A stretch of DNA of 64,000 nucleotides from Cristatella mucedo (taxonomy: Eukaryota; Bryozoa; Phylactolaemata; Cristatellidae), in assembly GCA_009760855.2 (NCBI GenBank), contig WPIO01000006.1, forward strand, positions 5,806,001-5,870,000. Reading direction: 5' to 3'. This document shows, in pieces, positions 1 through 9,711 of this stretch (position 1 is its first letter; each line of letters starts with the position of its first letter). The notes beneath the pieces are model-generated. The model saw only the letters and a list, made by a program, of their open reading frames with translations, ran no database searches and was not told the origin of the DNA. The translations under genes and the position numbers were made by a program.

Positions 1-545
1 CGACCCCTTTTCCCAAAGAAGCATTACAAATCTTGGTTATGGCAGGGCTAAGTTGGTCTGCTAGTGAAGACCACAGAGATGAAGGTATAGGGTCTTCAGG
101 AGACAAGCTCTTTTTGCTAGACCTTATTAAGGCAGCCACATCACAGGCAGAAACATCGGAGAACCTATTAAGAAAGGTCACAGGTTGAGGAACGGCGATT
201 GCTTTGGTCGGAGGGGGCTTAATGGAGGCACGAATGTGAACCATTTTTTCAGTAAAGAAGGCTGAAAACTTTTCGGCTGAGCCCTTAATATCTGGGGAGT
301 CAGACCTCACAGCATTGGCCAGTAAATGGTTAACTGTCTTACAAATCTGTTTAGTGTCCGACTGGCAAGAATTCAGCTTTCTAATGAAAAAAGAAGCCCT
401 GGTTTTTTTAAGCTTTCGGGTATAAACTCGAAGGAAGTCTTTAAAATTGACTAGATCTGCCTCAGACCCAGATTTCTAGAAACGACGTTCTAGCCTGCGC
501 TTAACCCGACGCATCTTAAGGAGTTCACTCCTCTTCTAGTAGTCG
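1..545 (-). mobile_element. LINE (CR1/L2-like) ORF2 fragment, endonuclease-RT linker
   Basis: Read on the minus strand, this gives the linker between the endonuclease and reverse transcriptase of a CR1/L2-type LINE: a basic RRVKRRLERR stretch, a segment ending in FSAFFTEKMVHIRASI, then the entry to the RT domain with SPEDPIPSSLW and the Leu/Pro-rich LSPAITKICNASLG. One in-frame TAG follows RRLERRF. The element is 5' truncated at about 520-545, where PolB sequence resumes, and its 3' part runs off the left edge of the window. It therefore inserted into or just before the polymerase gene of the viral element. Confidence 0.85.
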
Positions 546-547
546 AG

Positions 548-3475
548 GAGAAGGAGAAACATCTCGATGTTTTACTTTATAGCAATAAAGAAAAGACACA
601 TTACCAGTATGTCATCATTACATATTTCAATGGTTGTGCAGGTGTCCAAAGGGTCGCGGCACGCAACTGACTTGCAAGAGATGCTTATTAAGGTTTTATT
701 CACAAGCAAGGCTAGAAACTCACCTAATAAGTTTGCAAACAGGAAACGATGGTCAGACGAGGGTTGGAATGCAGCGTGCATTAGATAGGAAGGACGAAAC
801 AGGACACCTATGTTATCTCAGGGATTATGCCAAAACTTGATATTGCCCATTTGTATCTTATGCAGGTTTCGAAAGTTTATTTTCGTCGGTTAAGCCGAAT
901 TCTCAAGGAGGACAAGAGGATTCCAAAGGGAGCTTTCCTGGAAGCATGTACCTTATTCTTCTTCTTATGTTACAGTAGACTATGAAGGAAAGATTAGGAG
1001 TTTTAAGTTATTCGAAGCAAAGCAATATCAGAGATTTGATAGATAGCTTATTGCAAGAAGTGGAAAAATGAAGCAAAAAATGACTTCTTTCTTCGAAGCA
1101 CGCAAAGGCAGATTGGAGTACAATTGCAAGAGAAGACCGGAAAGAACTTGATTGCGCCAATGTCTGCCATGTTTGTAATTTAGAGCTAGCAGAAGATAAG
1201 GTACTTGATCGTTGCCATTTAACTGGAAAGTATCGAGGCGCAGCGCATTCTCATTGTAATCTTAAAGTTAGGATAAAAAATCCAGAGGCTTTCAAGTTGT
1301 CCGTATTCACTCATAATTTAAAAGGATACGACGCACATTTATTGGTTCCAGAATTTCAAGGTCAAAGGTTAAAGAAGGGAGTGATATCAAATAACATAGG
1401 GAATTGTATAACTCTTGACATAGGTTTCTTAGCTTTCAGGAATTCCCTACAATTACCGAATTAAGATTTGGCCATACTTGCAAAGAATTAAGTAAAAGTC
1501 GGGGAACATATTAGAATTAGCTAAAAGTCACATTTCTATGTTAAGTGAAGAGGAATTTGGTTTGTTATCGGAGAAAGGAATTTTTCCCTAAGAGTTTGTA
1601 TACTCTTTTAGCAAGTTACAAGAACAGGCAGATAAAAAGCATTTCTTTAGTTCCTTGGACGACGATAGGGTTTCTGATAAAGATTACGTGCGGGCGCAGA
1701 AAGTTTGGGATTTATTGAAAAAGACAGATCCTTCAAAAGAAGACACTTTGATGAAATATAGTGAGGTTTTTTTTAAAGATGAATTTTTTACTTTTGGCCG
1801 ATGTTTTCTAGCATTTTAGACATTTATCGAAGCGGATAGATGGTCTTGATACCGCTAATGTCTTTACAGTCCAGGTTTAACATGGAGTGCCGGTTTAAGG
1901 TTTTCTGAGGTAAAACTAGATCTATTGACTCGTTTTGAGCATTGCGAATGTTTCGAAAGTGCCATTTGTGGAGGGATTACTCAAGCAAATTGTCGCCACG
2001 TAAAAGCAACTAATGAATGTTCTTCCAATTACGACTCAAGTTAGGAAACAGTTGACAACTTTATCAAGATGCAAGTTCTCTCAATGCAATAGCAACTTGC
2101 GAACCTTTGCCGAAAGGTAACTTTTATTTCTGAGGTCAAAGGCAAGTTTAGATTTTTACGAGGAAAAAGATTCTTTCACTTTCACCATCTGTCGAAACCG
2201 GTTTTGCTTTTGAAATGGATATTAGCTGCCTTGCTAATCTGCACAACAAGTTTTCTGTTTGTCCTCTTCTCCCAAATAAGAGAGCTGTTTCTACAGAAGA
2301 TTATTCTGTTTATCAAGAGAAAAACAGTTGTGCGAGAAGAAGCAAAAAACTGGGAGATTACGAAAGTAAGGCAGAGAAACTAATAGTCGATCTAAAGCCG
2401 AGGGAAAGTTGTGTTACTCATTACAGGAATTTGCAATTTGCTTTAGAAAATGGTTACGTCCTTCCTAAGGTACACAGAGTTATGAGTTTCTCCCAAGAAC
2501 CTTGGTTGAAGGGTTATGTACAGAACAATAATAATAAGAGAAGGAAGAAAAAGATGAATTTGAAAAAGAATATTTCAAACTGAAGAATAATGCTTTCTTT
2601 GGAAAAACTATGGAAAACGTTAGGGAAAGGATTACAATTGAATTATTTGATTTGAAGTATGTAAAAAAGCACTTTATCTTCTAAGAGAGTTTTAAGTGCG
2701 AGATTTAAGGACAGATCAATATTCAATAAAGTCTTAAATTGCGTAGAAAAAAAAGTCAGAAGTGCGCAAACCAATTTACCTTGGGTTCACGATTCTAGAA
2801 ATACCAAAATTAATTAGGCAAGATTTTCTTTATTTTGGCACGCTGAAGGAATATTATGGATAAAAAATTTCGCTTGCGTATACTGACACAGATTATCTAG
2901 TAATGAAAGTAGAAATAGAATATTTTTACACAGATTTCCTCAATTACTTGAAATACTTCTGGCTACTCTCCTAATCAAGAAATTTGCAAAGTAGAAGGAT
3001 TTGCGGAGGCTATGGTAAAGAGTAACGGAAGTATTGGAAAGTTCAAAGATGAAATAACAGAGAAATTTACGATTGATCCCTTTACGAAAGATTTTGTAAG
3101 AGACAAAGAAGGTGAGATGATAGAGAAAACTGTCGTATTAGACGAGGGAGTTTTCTTAAGACCAAAACTTTATTCTATGCAAATGGCCTAGAAAGCTACG
3201 AAGGAAGGAATTACAGTTAAATCTTCCGCTAAAAAGAAAACGGAACAAAAAAGCACGTTGTAAAGAAGTATTTAACTCATGTGCATTATCTAGAATGTTT
3301 AAAGAAAAGAGAGGATAGGTACTTTGACCAAACGAGATTGCAGTCACTTAATCACATCATTTTTACCATGACTCAGAGAAAGAAAGCGTTATCGGCATTT
3401 GACTCAAAATGATATTGGCTTAATTGCGATATTCGCTCCCTAGCTTACGGTCATTACAGAATTGTGCAAGCATAG
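548..3475 (+). pseudogene. Polinton protein-primed DNA polymerase B (broken)
   Basis: This is the family B polymerase that would replicate the viral element. Pieces in order: a Cys zinc-finger-like region CKRCLLRFYSQARLETH (about 690); an exonuclease I remnant PFVSYAGFE (about 850; the usual acidic residue reads Gly); a zinc/HNH-like segment CHVCNL...CHLTGKYRGAAHSHCN and the exonuclease motif FTHNLKGYDAHLL (open frame 1150-1464); SSLDDDRVSDKDYVRAQKVW (about 1650); PGLTWSAGLRFSEVKLDLL (about 1873); CGGITQANCRHVKATNE (about 1966); the frame 2215-2583 with HYRNLQF and HRVMSFSQEPWLKGY; FGKTMENVRERI (about 2599); the catalytic motif YTDTDY at 2879-2893 (usually YTDTDS); and C-terminal LRPKLYS and LAYGHYRI. 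At least eight stops or frameshifts separate them, so it is a pseudogene. Confidence 0.92.
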
Positions 3476-3669
3476 AAACGAGGCAAATAACCTGGTTTCT
3501 GCCCAACTTGCAACGTTTAATTATTTATTTGAAAGAAAAAAATTACCTAGTACAGAAGAAGATGTCTGATATTCTTCAAGACGAGCCGGAATAAGTTTTC
3601 GTCGCCATCGTTGAAAAAGAGCTTGCACCCCAGTTTCCTGCAGAGCAAGTACTATCAGAAGAATTAAAA

Positions 3670-4161
3670 ATGGAAACTGATTCTGATTCCTATTTTGATC
3701 CAGACTATGATCCAGACAAAGAATTTGAATCAGATACAGACTACGAATCAGAGATTGAATACGAAACTGATTCTGATTCCGATTCTGATCCAGACTATGA
3801 CCTAAACGAAGAATCTGAATCAGATACAGACTACGAATCAGAGATTGAATACGATTCTGATTCTGTTTTCGATTCCGACTCTTATTCTTCAATAAGCAGT
3901 GAAGCTGAGATTGATTACAACATTTATTTTTATGTAGCAATGGATGTTTCTAGAATTCTTAGCCATGATCAAACACGAGAAATGGCTCATAAAATCTGCC
4001 AGCAAAAGTTAAAAGGTGCTGATCCTATACCTTATGAAGGACGTAACCATTTTCTAAATCAAATTAGGATTATTTGCCATTCGCTTGATAAACCCATTCC
4101 TGATCTCGAAACTTGCTACCTTGATATCCTTCACGAAATCTGCGAAACATTGACAAACTAA
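3670..4161 (+). CDS. Acidic Asp/Ser/Glu-repeat protein, 163 aa, unrecognised
   Basis: An intact frame of 163 codons begins at an ATG about 195 bp after the polymerase remnant. The first ~80 residues are almost entirely Asp, Ser, Glu and Tyr and form two near-identical tandem units of about 30 residues built on DSDSDPDYD and SDTDYESEIEY. The rest (about residues 85-163) is an ordinary-composition domain containing DQTREMAHKICQQKLKG and a C-terminus rich in Leu and Ile. The stop TAA shares its last base with the ATG of the next gene. I do not recognise the family. The acidic head could bind basic proteins or mimic nucleic acid, but that is inference. It is one of the few unbroken long frames in the element. 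Confidence 0.6.
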   Translation: METDSDSYFDPDYDPDKEFESDTDYESEIEYETDSDSDSDPDYDLNEESESDTDYESEIEYDSDSVFDSDSYSSISSEAEIDYNIYFYVAMDVSRILSHDQTREMAHKICQQKLKGADPIPYEGRNHFLNQIRIICHSLDKPIPDLETCYLDILHEICETLTN

Positions 4162-4388
4162 TGGAGTGCCATGGTAAGGTAATCGCAATGTTTTCCGAAG
4201 CAGAAAAGCGATCAAAGAAACCAAAGACTAAACCAGGTGTGCAGATTGCTACTCCATGGAAGTTTGTCTACTTTTCTTTACATTTGTATAGGAAAATGTC
4301 CGGAGCATCACAAGTTACTGATCCAAATCTCGCGACATCTGCTACTCTTCTGAGAGCGTATGTTGATTATCTCGTAAGTCAAGGATGA
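4161..4388 (+). CDS. Small basic protein, 75 aa, unrecognised
   Basis: An intact 75-codon frame whose ATG overlaps the stop of the acidic-repeat gene by one base (TAATG), and whose own TGA overlaps the ATG of the following gene (ATGA). The N-terminal third is basic (KRSKKPKTKPG). The middle has aromatic residues (TPWKFVYFSLHLYRK) that could sit on a membrane surface or pack in a helix. It ends with a Leu/Ala/Tyr-rich helix. No family was recognised. Its position inside a three-gene overlapping string suggests co-expression with its neighbours. Confidence 0.5.
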   Translation: MECHGKVIAMFSEAEKRSKKPKTKPGVQIATPWKFVYFSLHLYRKMSGASQVTDPNLATSATLLRAYVDYLVSQG

Positions 4389-4843
4389 CTGCCTGTGACG
4401 CGCAAGCATTTGATTCAGACATCTCAGTAATGACGGACAATTCAGTAAAGAAATTCTTTCTTGATGAGTGCGACTCCGAGGCGCAGAAAGTAATTTAAGC
4501 TGGTATCATTCAAGTAACATCTGAACTAGAAGCAACTGTACGGTCTAAGGTCGATGACCTCCTCGATACTACTGGTGAAATCTTTGGGTACACAACATGG
4601 ATTGCCAGCCAACTGCCGAACGTATTGACTGTTATCTCTGGAGTATCAGGAATGAAGCCCAAAATCTCAGGAGTCATGAAAGACGAGTGCTATGCTATCC
4701 GACCAGACATCTCTAATGGAACGAGTGCGAGGCAAAAGGCCACCATTGTGGCAGTTGCAGCATCTTCGGCTCCTTCTTCTGCGCCTTCTTCATCCGCCGC
4801 GCCCGTTTCATCCACTGTTCCTTTTGATACCGTTCCGCAATAA
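4385..4843 (+). pseudogene. Unknown ~150-codon gene with one in-frame stop
   Basis: The frame starts at the ATG that overlaps the previous TGA. It reads 37 codons to a TAA at 4496-4498, then continues open in the same frame to the TAA at 4841-4843. The part after the stop has a likely amphipathic segment (VDDLLDTTGEIFGYTTW, then a Leu/Val/Ile/Gly run) and an Ala/Ser/Pro-rich low-complexity tail. No family was recognised. A single substitution separates it from an open frame, which suggests the string 3670-4843 decayed less than the polymerase. Confidence 0.45.
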
Positions 4844-4849
4844 AAAAAA

Positions 4850-5113
4850 TTGTTTTACTTAGCATACAAAACGATTTCAATAGAAACGAGGTGTCCCGAC
4901 GAATTAACAGAAGCTCAAGGCCAGAAATTTTCTAGCTTATTAAAGATTTGTGTTTTCCCAACGGGCGCATTGAAGACAATCGGGCGGGCTTCTTTGCTTG
5001 AAGCGCTGAAGCTAGTGCTGGAATATAAAGCTCTGAAAATTCCTTGCACACACCTAAAGACGGTTGGCATTTTTTCAAAAGTTCTTGATGGTTCCATTTT
5101 GAAGAGTATTTAA
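4850..5113 (+). pseudogene. Possible small viral gene, no ATG start
   Basis: An 87-codon open frame follows directly after the previous stop but has only a TTG at its beginning and no in-frame ATG near the start. It is Leu/Ala/Lys-rich, with helical stretches such as SLLEALKLVLEYKALK. No family was recognised. It could be a degraded gene or chance. The next 225 bases (5114-5340) show only short broken frames. Confidence 0.25.
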
Positions 5114-5339
5114 GAGATCTTAAAACTAAAAAAATTAGTTCTATGAGATCAGAAGCATACTCTAAAAAATAGACAACAAAAAGACAACACAAGACAATAG
5201 ACTCGGGATTTTTCTGTATTGATTCACAAAGCCAAAAGAATTTATACAGGAATCATTAGAATGGAGGGTTTAGATATAAGAAATTCTCAGTCCCTTCCAT
5301 GGAAACACAACAGATTCAGAAGAGAAAATAACGTCAGTT

Positions 5340-7433
5340 AGTTACCACATCTCAATGCAATCATCGGCCGCTGACGGCAAGGATAAGTTGCTTTCATAGG
5401 TTGCTGTTGTATTAATAAAAAATGCAGCATATTTTTCACTAAAATTATAGTTAAACTGTTTGTACAAATTTGTGAATGCTCAATGGTTCTATACGATTCA
5501 CTAAAAACCCGGCGTTTAAAATTAAGAAATAACAAATTACTTGCACTTTCTTCAGCAACGTTTAGGTCGGCGGTTAAATTATATCTTTGAAATTCTCCTT
5601 ACGTTTCTATTTTCGTCTATTATGGTGGAAGAGCCTAAGGAAAGTGTAGTTCGAGTGTATGCCGGTTCCTCTGATTAGCCTGTGATGTGGCGTGGACACA
5701 GGCCAGTAACCCGCTGGTGGCCAGATGGTGGATTCACCATCAGGGTCGGCTGTTGCGCAGCTGTGGTCCGCCTGTGATGTGGCGTGGACACAGGCCGGTA
5801 ACCCGCTGGTGGCGAGATGGTGGACTGGAGGAGTTGGGAAGCGGCAGTCGAGCGAGAGTAGGGGCCGAGGGAAGCCGTGCGCTCTTCGGCTCCCTGCGTT
5901 AGTAATAAACTGTTGGTGTTGGGCATCGGCTGGCTCTCTGCTGTGCAAACAAACGACAGAAAGGTTGTGCATATTTTCAATATAACGATACATATTTGCT
6001 CCAATTTCAATTTGTCTCTGAAATAGGTAAACAATGTTTTTGAATCTTGAGTTTTTATTAAAATTTAAGAGTAGGTTGTTTTCTGTACCCAAATTCATTA
6101 TTTTTGACAGAGAATTATCATCATCTGTTTCTCCCACATTAATTACATTTAAGACAACAAGATTACAAGACATAAACGGGGCTGGGTATGAAGGATTATT
6201 TCTTAAAAACTGCTAGAAACAACAGAGTTAGTATATACACCACCAGCATTATTTCTCAAAACACTCAATCTATTTACTTTTAAGTTTCCCTCTACTTCAC
6301 CACTCTGTTTGCCAACTTTTCCGTCAAGATATTCTTTAGTGGCCATATAAGTTCTATTTGCAGGATTTAATATGCCAACGTATTTTTTTGAGTTAGCTGA
6401 TAAATCTCCCCTTACTAAAAAATAGAGTCACTTCTGAGATAATTGTTATCAGAAAAATTGTACTTACTGTTTCCAAAACATCAAAAGTACTTCCAAGGTT
6501 TAGTAGTTTATTTTCTTGATGGTCAAATATTCCCTGCATATCTAATAATTTCCTTGTAAGCATTTTACCTTATAGCTATACAAACATTAATAATTAAAGG
6601 AGCGTTAAAAAGGTTACTGCCTACTTTTATGTCACCACCCTCTATTAATTTGTTATTTGGGTCTAACATATTATAACCCCCTTATTGTGTAGGAAAACAT
6701 AAAGTACCTTCAAAAGGGAGAAAAGGCCTAACTATTGAACTTTCTTGCTCAGTATATGTCGCACATACAACAAATATTCCTCTTGGGGCAACAACATTAC
6801 TTAAACTGCTAAACCACTTACTAACAGAACTATCATATGTTCCTATAAATATTACTCTCATTATGTTTCCATCTGTAAGCTTTCTTTTGTAATCTAGTCA
6901 AACTCGATCATTAATACCAATTGAGTCATTTAAAATAGTAATAGAATTTCCTTGCATATCTAGGTTTCCTGTCCTGTTATTGTTTCGCCGGTAGTCGTAA
7001 CAAAGTTGCTATCGACCCAACCTTTATTTGGGTCATTATTAGCTGATTAAGAAGGGCTACTAAAATTAATCAGGCCATTAACAGTTAAAGTTCCCGTAAT
7101 ATCTCTTCCTCTTAATGCCAACTTTGTATCTGCATAGTCTTTTGTCGCCGCGTCACTTTGATTAACAGGATTAGCAAGGTCTTTCACTCAGTGCCCATTC
7201 ATATCCAAGTTTCCATCAGCTATAGTTCCTCTAGAAACTTTAGTAACAAAATTAGTATAAATTTGCTTTGGATTGACTGCATCCCCAGAATCAACAGGGT
7301 CACCTAATTTTTTTTTATCAAGTTTCCATTTATAGCCAAGTTTCCGGCAAGTATATCTCCACTTCTTCGGATATAATTCTTTGCTTGGGATCCTTTTCTT
7401 CTGTAGCTGAGAGACATTTTCTATACTATACAA
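5340..7433 (-). pseudogene. Fibre-like protein with phage-tail-fibre-type repeats (broken)
   Basis: On the minus strand several fragments repeat a motif typical of phage tail fibres, of the form LxNPxxxxDAATKxYxD preceded by GxLxMNG. Examples: LGDPVDSGDAVNPKQIY with DGNLDMNGH (near 7190-7320), LANPVNQSDAATKDYAD followed by ITGTLTVNG (near 7070-7185), and ILNPANRTYMATKEYLDG (near 6320-6390). The C-terminal part (about 6700-5340) is not repetitive and could be a head domain. Many stops and frameshifts break it, and a ~300-bp SINE-like repeat sits inside (5668-5970). In phages such repeats form trimeric shafts for host attachment; an attachment role here is inference. A second gene of this type lies on the plus strand at 15.8 kb. 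Confidence 0.7.
5668..5970 (+). repeat. SINE-like interspersed repeat (family S3)
   Basis: GC-rich block in AT-rich viral DNA. A ~48-bp unit beginning TGATGTGGCGTGGACACAGG occurs twice (5681-5729 and 5772-5821). It is followed by a segment ending AATAAACTGTTGGTGTTGGG and GGCTCTCTGCTGTGC. A related copy is at 37.49-37.74 kb, which shows this is a dispersed repeat. It interrupts the fibre-like gene. Confidence 0.7.
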
Positions 7434-7435
7434 AC

Positions 7436-8246
7436 GAGAAACTCTACGTAACTAACAGATTTATCAACTGTAGAGTTATTATTCACATATCTGCAACTTC
7501 CATCAATCTTAATTACTTACAATAAAGTGCCAGAAACTCCGTAACTGTTATGACTGGTTAACTCAAGAAATACTTCAGTTTTGTCAGAGCACTATAGCAC
7601 GTTAGAAACCATTCCACAGTTTGTTACAGTTCCATGAATAAAATTTGGTAGTGGAAACCATTCCACAGTTTGTTACAGTTCCATGAATAAAATTTGGTAG
7701 TGGAGTAGCATAGCCAATTTTGTTATCCTTTGTATCTTGCAAAGGAATGTCTGCTCGAGTCACCTGAACTGGCGAAGTCTCGGTTCCTAAGCCATTAACT
7801 TGAACACTGAGGACAAGGTTTCCAAGTTCAAGAAAAATCGGTAAACTTATCACTTTTAGGTACTTGAAGTTACACTGGTGCTTTGCCGTATAAACGCATT
7901 GCTTGCTTACTAATCCTGGGTCTTTCACGTTTGCAATTGTATTCTGACTAACTTTAAGATTTCTTTTAGAAACACCACTAAAGAATTGAGACATTGACTT
8001 CAAAAGACCGTAATAAATGACTTTATAAGGTCTTAGGCCAGTAAAGCCAGTTCCATCAGCAGAATTAGCACAGATACATTTTATATTTGTGCAGTTTAGT
8101 TTTGAGCCAAGGATTCCAAGTTTCTTTTTCAACAAACTACTCAGAGAGCTAACAGTAGCAATTGTGCCACTTACGTTATTTATTACTTGACTTGCGAAAT
8201 CTGGTCCAGCAGCATAATTAAGATTTATGGCATCAGTATCAGACAC
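7436..8246 (-). pseudogene. Unknown viral gene, minus strand, frame broken by a 49-bp duplication
   Basis: An open frame of about 200 codons starts at ATG 8246 (MSDTDAINLNYAAG) and runs to the duplicated segment at 7605-7702. There the frame is shifted and soon stops at 7602. Beyond the duplication the original frame can be followed to about 7436, with two further stops, ending just before the fibre-like gene. It contains five to six Cys residues in the middle (CTNIKCIC) and a beta-rich C-terminal half. I do not recognise it. Its place directly upstream of the fibre gene on the same strand suggests a virion component or fibre partner, which is inference. Confidence 0.45.
7605..7702 (-). repeat. 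Perfect 49-bp tandem duplication
   Basis: Two identical 49-bp copies lie head to tail (7605-7653 and 7654-7702), beginning GAAACCATTCCACAG. Because 49 is not a multiple of three, the second copy is read in another frame: the end of the minus-strand gene first reads NFIHGTVTNCGM and then TKFYSWNCNKLW from the same DNA. The identity of the copies shows the event is recent. Confidence 0.95.
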
Positions 8247-8341
8247 AGGTGTTCCTAGCCTTGTAATCTTATTGAATTACAATCCAGGTCAGAAAGTAAA
8301 AAGCCATTAATGTTTGAAATTAACTCGATTTTATATGATAG

Positions 8342-8995
8342 ATGGAGAAGTTAAATCCTAGTAAACTACAATTAAAGAAATTCCTGATGGGCATAAAGGA
8401 TAAGAGTAAGATTCGTGGACCTCCTCGGCCATGATAGCATGAAGCAGAATTTAACAAAGCTTCCTTGAACAAAATTAGGAAAGCTTTAATTTCTAGAACT
8501 GGAACAACGATTCAACTGTCGAAGAAATTAATAGGCGGTGAATTAGCAGAAGATGTAAATTTGTGGTTTGATACCGTGAACGAAATAGTTTCAGGCACTA
8601 ACACTGCTGCAGAAGTAGTTTGTAAGACAGCGGTAAAGATTTCGCACAAAACTGCCACAAAACTTTCATTAGCAGCCTCGAATAAAATTGCAGGTATTGT
8701 TCCAAAAGTTCCCAGTTCAATTAAAGTCATCGGGTCTATTACAAAGGTATTCGTTGGATTTCTTTCTGGAGCTACAGGAATTGTTGACCTCGGTCTGTTC
8801 ATTAAAAAAAAAAAAATAGTTGATGATATCGCTTCAAGCAAGTACGGTCATGTGTCGCGGCAGACGACTGGTGAAAAGATCAAAGGACTAGAAAACATAA
8901 TTCCCCGTCCAGAAGCTGGGTTTTATATCAACGAAGTACTTCTTGAAGCAGAAAGATCTGGATCTGATGGGCACAAAAATCCGAGTCATTTTTAA
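8342..8995 (+). pseudogene. Unknown viral protein, ~217 codons, two adjacent stops
   Basis: An in-frame ATG at 8342 (MEKLNPSKLQLKKF) leads to two consecutive stops (TGA TAG, 8432-8437), after which the frame is open for about 185 codons to 8995. The long part is Lys/Ala/Ser/Ile-rich, with a hydrophobic stretch (VIGSITKVFVGFLSGATGIVDLGLF) that could be a membrane helix, and a C-terminal region with a Pro/Glu turn (IIPRPEAGFYINEVLLEAE). No family was recognised. It may be a virion or membrane-associated protein of the element. The nonsense pair at codons 31-32 is the only lesion seen. Confidence 0.5.
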
Positions 8996-9026
8996 AATGA
9001 AGTGTTTCGTACGAAGGTAGATTGGG

Positions 9027-9395
9027 ATGCAGCTCAATCTGCTTGATCCTGAGTCGTGGAGCAAGAATTTCCTAGAAGTGCGCAGTGGTGGAATACTACC
9101 AGCAACTCCCGTAATAGTTGCTAGCATGGCAGCTATAGTTGTGGCAGTAGGAACTGCAGTTTCAATTGCGGTAACGGTTGGGGGTTTCATAAAAAAAGGA
9201 ACTGGCATCACAATGTTAAGTGCAAAAGCACCACCGATGAGAACACGCACAGAACGGTTTGCTGCTTTAGGACTGCCAAGTTCAAGACTAAGGAACGCAA
9301 TTTCAGATCTAAAAGCCCAGCTAGAAATTCTGCAGAAAGGAATCGACATAGATATGAGCCAGAAATTTGATGTCAGAAGTTCATGGTCGCATTGA
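9027..9395 (+). CDS. Single-pass membrane protein, 122 aa, unrecognised
   Basis: An intact 122-codon frame begins at an ATG. After a short N-terminal part (MQLNLLDPESW) comes a long run of Val, Ile, Ala and Gly (about residues 28-55, VIVASMAAIVVAVGTAVSIA) fitting one transmembrane helix. A basic, Arg-rich segment (MRTRTERFAALGLPSSRLR) and a short helix follow. It lies 30 bp after the previous gene on the same strand. Size and layout resemble small virion membrane proteins, but I recognise no family. Confidence 0.45.
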   Translation: MQLNLLDPESWSKNFLEVRSGGILPATPVIVASMAAIVVAVGTAVSIAVTVGGFIKKGTGITMLSAKAPPMRTRTERFAALGLPSSRLRNAISDLKAQLEILQKGIDIDMSQKFDVRSSWSH

Positions 9396-9404
9396 TTATA
9401 TTAT

Positions 9405-9556
9405 TAATGGAAAGGAGTTATTAGAAAAACTATAAAGACTATATAATAAAAACAATATATATAAATATAATAAATAATAAAAAATATAATAAATAATAAA
9501 TAAATAATATAAAATATAAAATATATAAATATATAAAACTAAAAACTATAGGAAGG
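9405..9556. repeat. AT-only low-complexity tract
   Basis: About 150 bases made almost only of A and T in TATAA/AATAAT-type repeats, between two viral genes. It could be an expanded intergenic spacer. No gene is seen in it. Confidence 0.8.
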
Positions 9557-9591
9557 AAAACGTGTGACTACGAAACAGAAAGCGTGACGCG

Positions 9592-9711
9592 ATGCTAAAC
9601 TGTAATGCTAAAAATGATGCTAAAATCTACGCGGAAGGTAAGAGCAAAGACGAGGTACATAGAGAAATATTGAAATTAAGAGATGTACTGAAGCGCAGGT
9701 GCTTTAATTAG
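9592..9711 (+). CDS. Tiny ORF, 39 aa, unrecognised
   Basis: An intact ATG-to-TAG frame of 39 codons, highly charged (GKSKDEVHREILKLRDVLKR), ends converging on and overlapping by four bases the end of the minus-strand endonuclease gene. It might encode a short helical peptide or be chance. Confidence 0.25.
   Translation: MLNCNAKNDAKIYAEGKSKDEVHREILKLRDVLKRRCFN

Noticed and set aside
3521-3940. Minus-strand 139-aa Asn/Gln/Arg/Leu-rich frame
   Set aside because: Shadow of the acidic-repeat gene on the plus strand; its repeats mirror that gene.
3121-5340. Adenain-like cysteine protease expected in Polintons
   Set aside because: No His-Asp/Glu-Cys pattern of that family could be found here or elsewhere in the element; it may be lost or too decayed.
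9027-9349. Minus-strand 153-aa frame (8888-9349)
   Set aside because: Overlaps two better plus-strand genes; composition is that of an antisense shadow.
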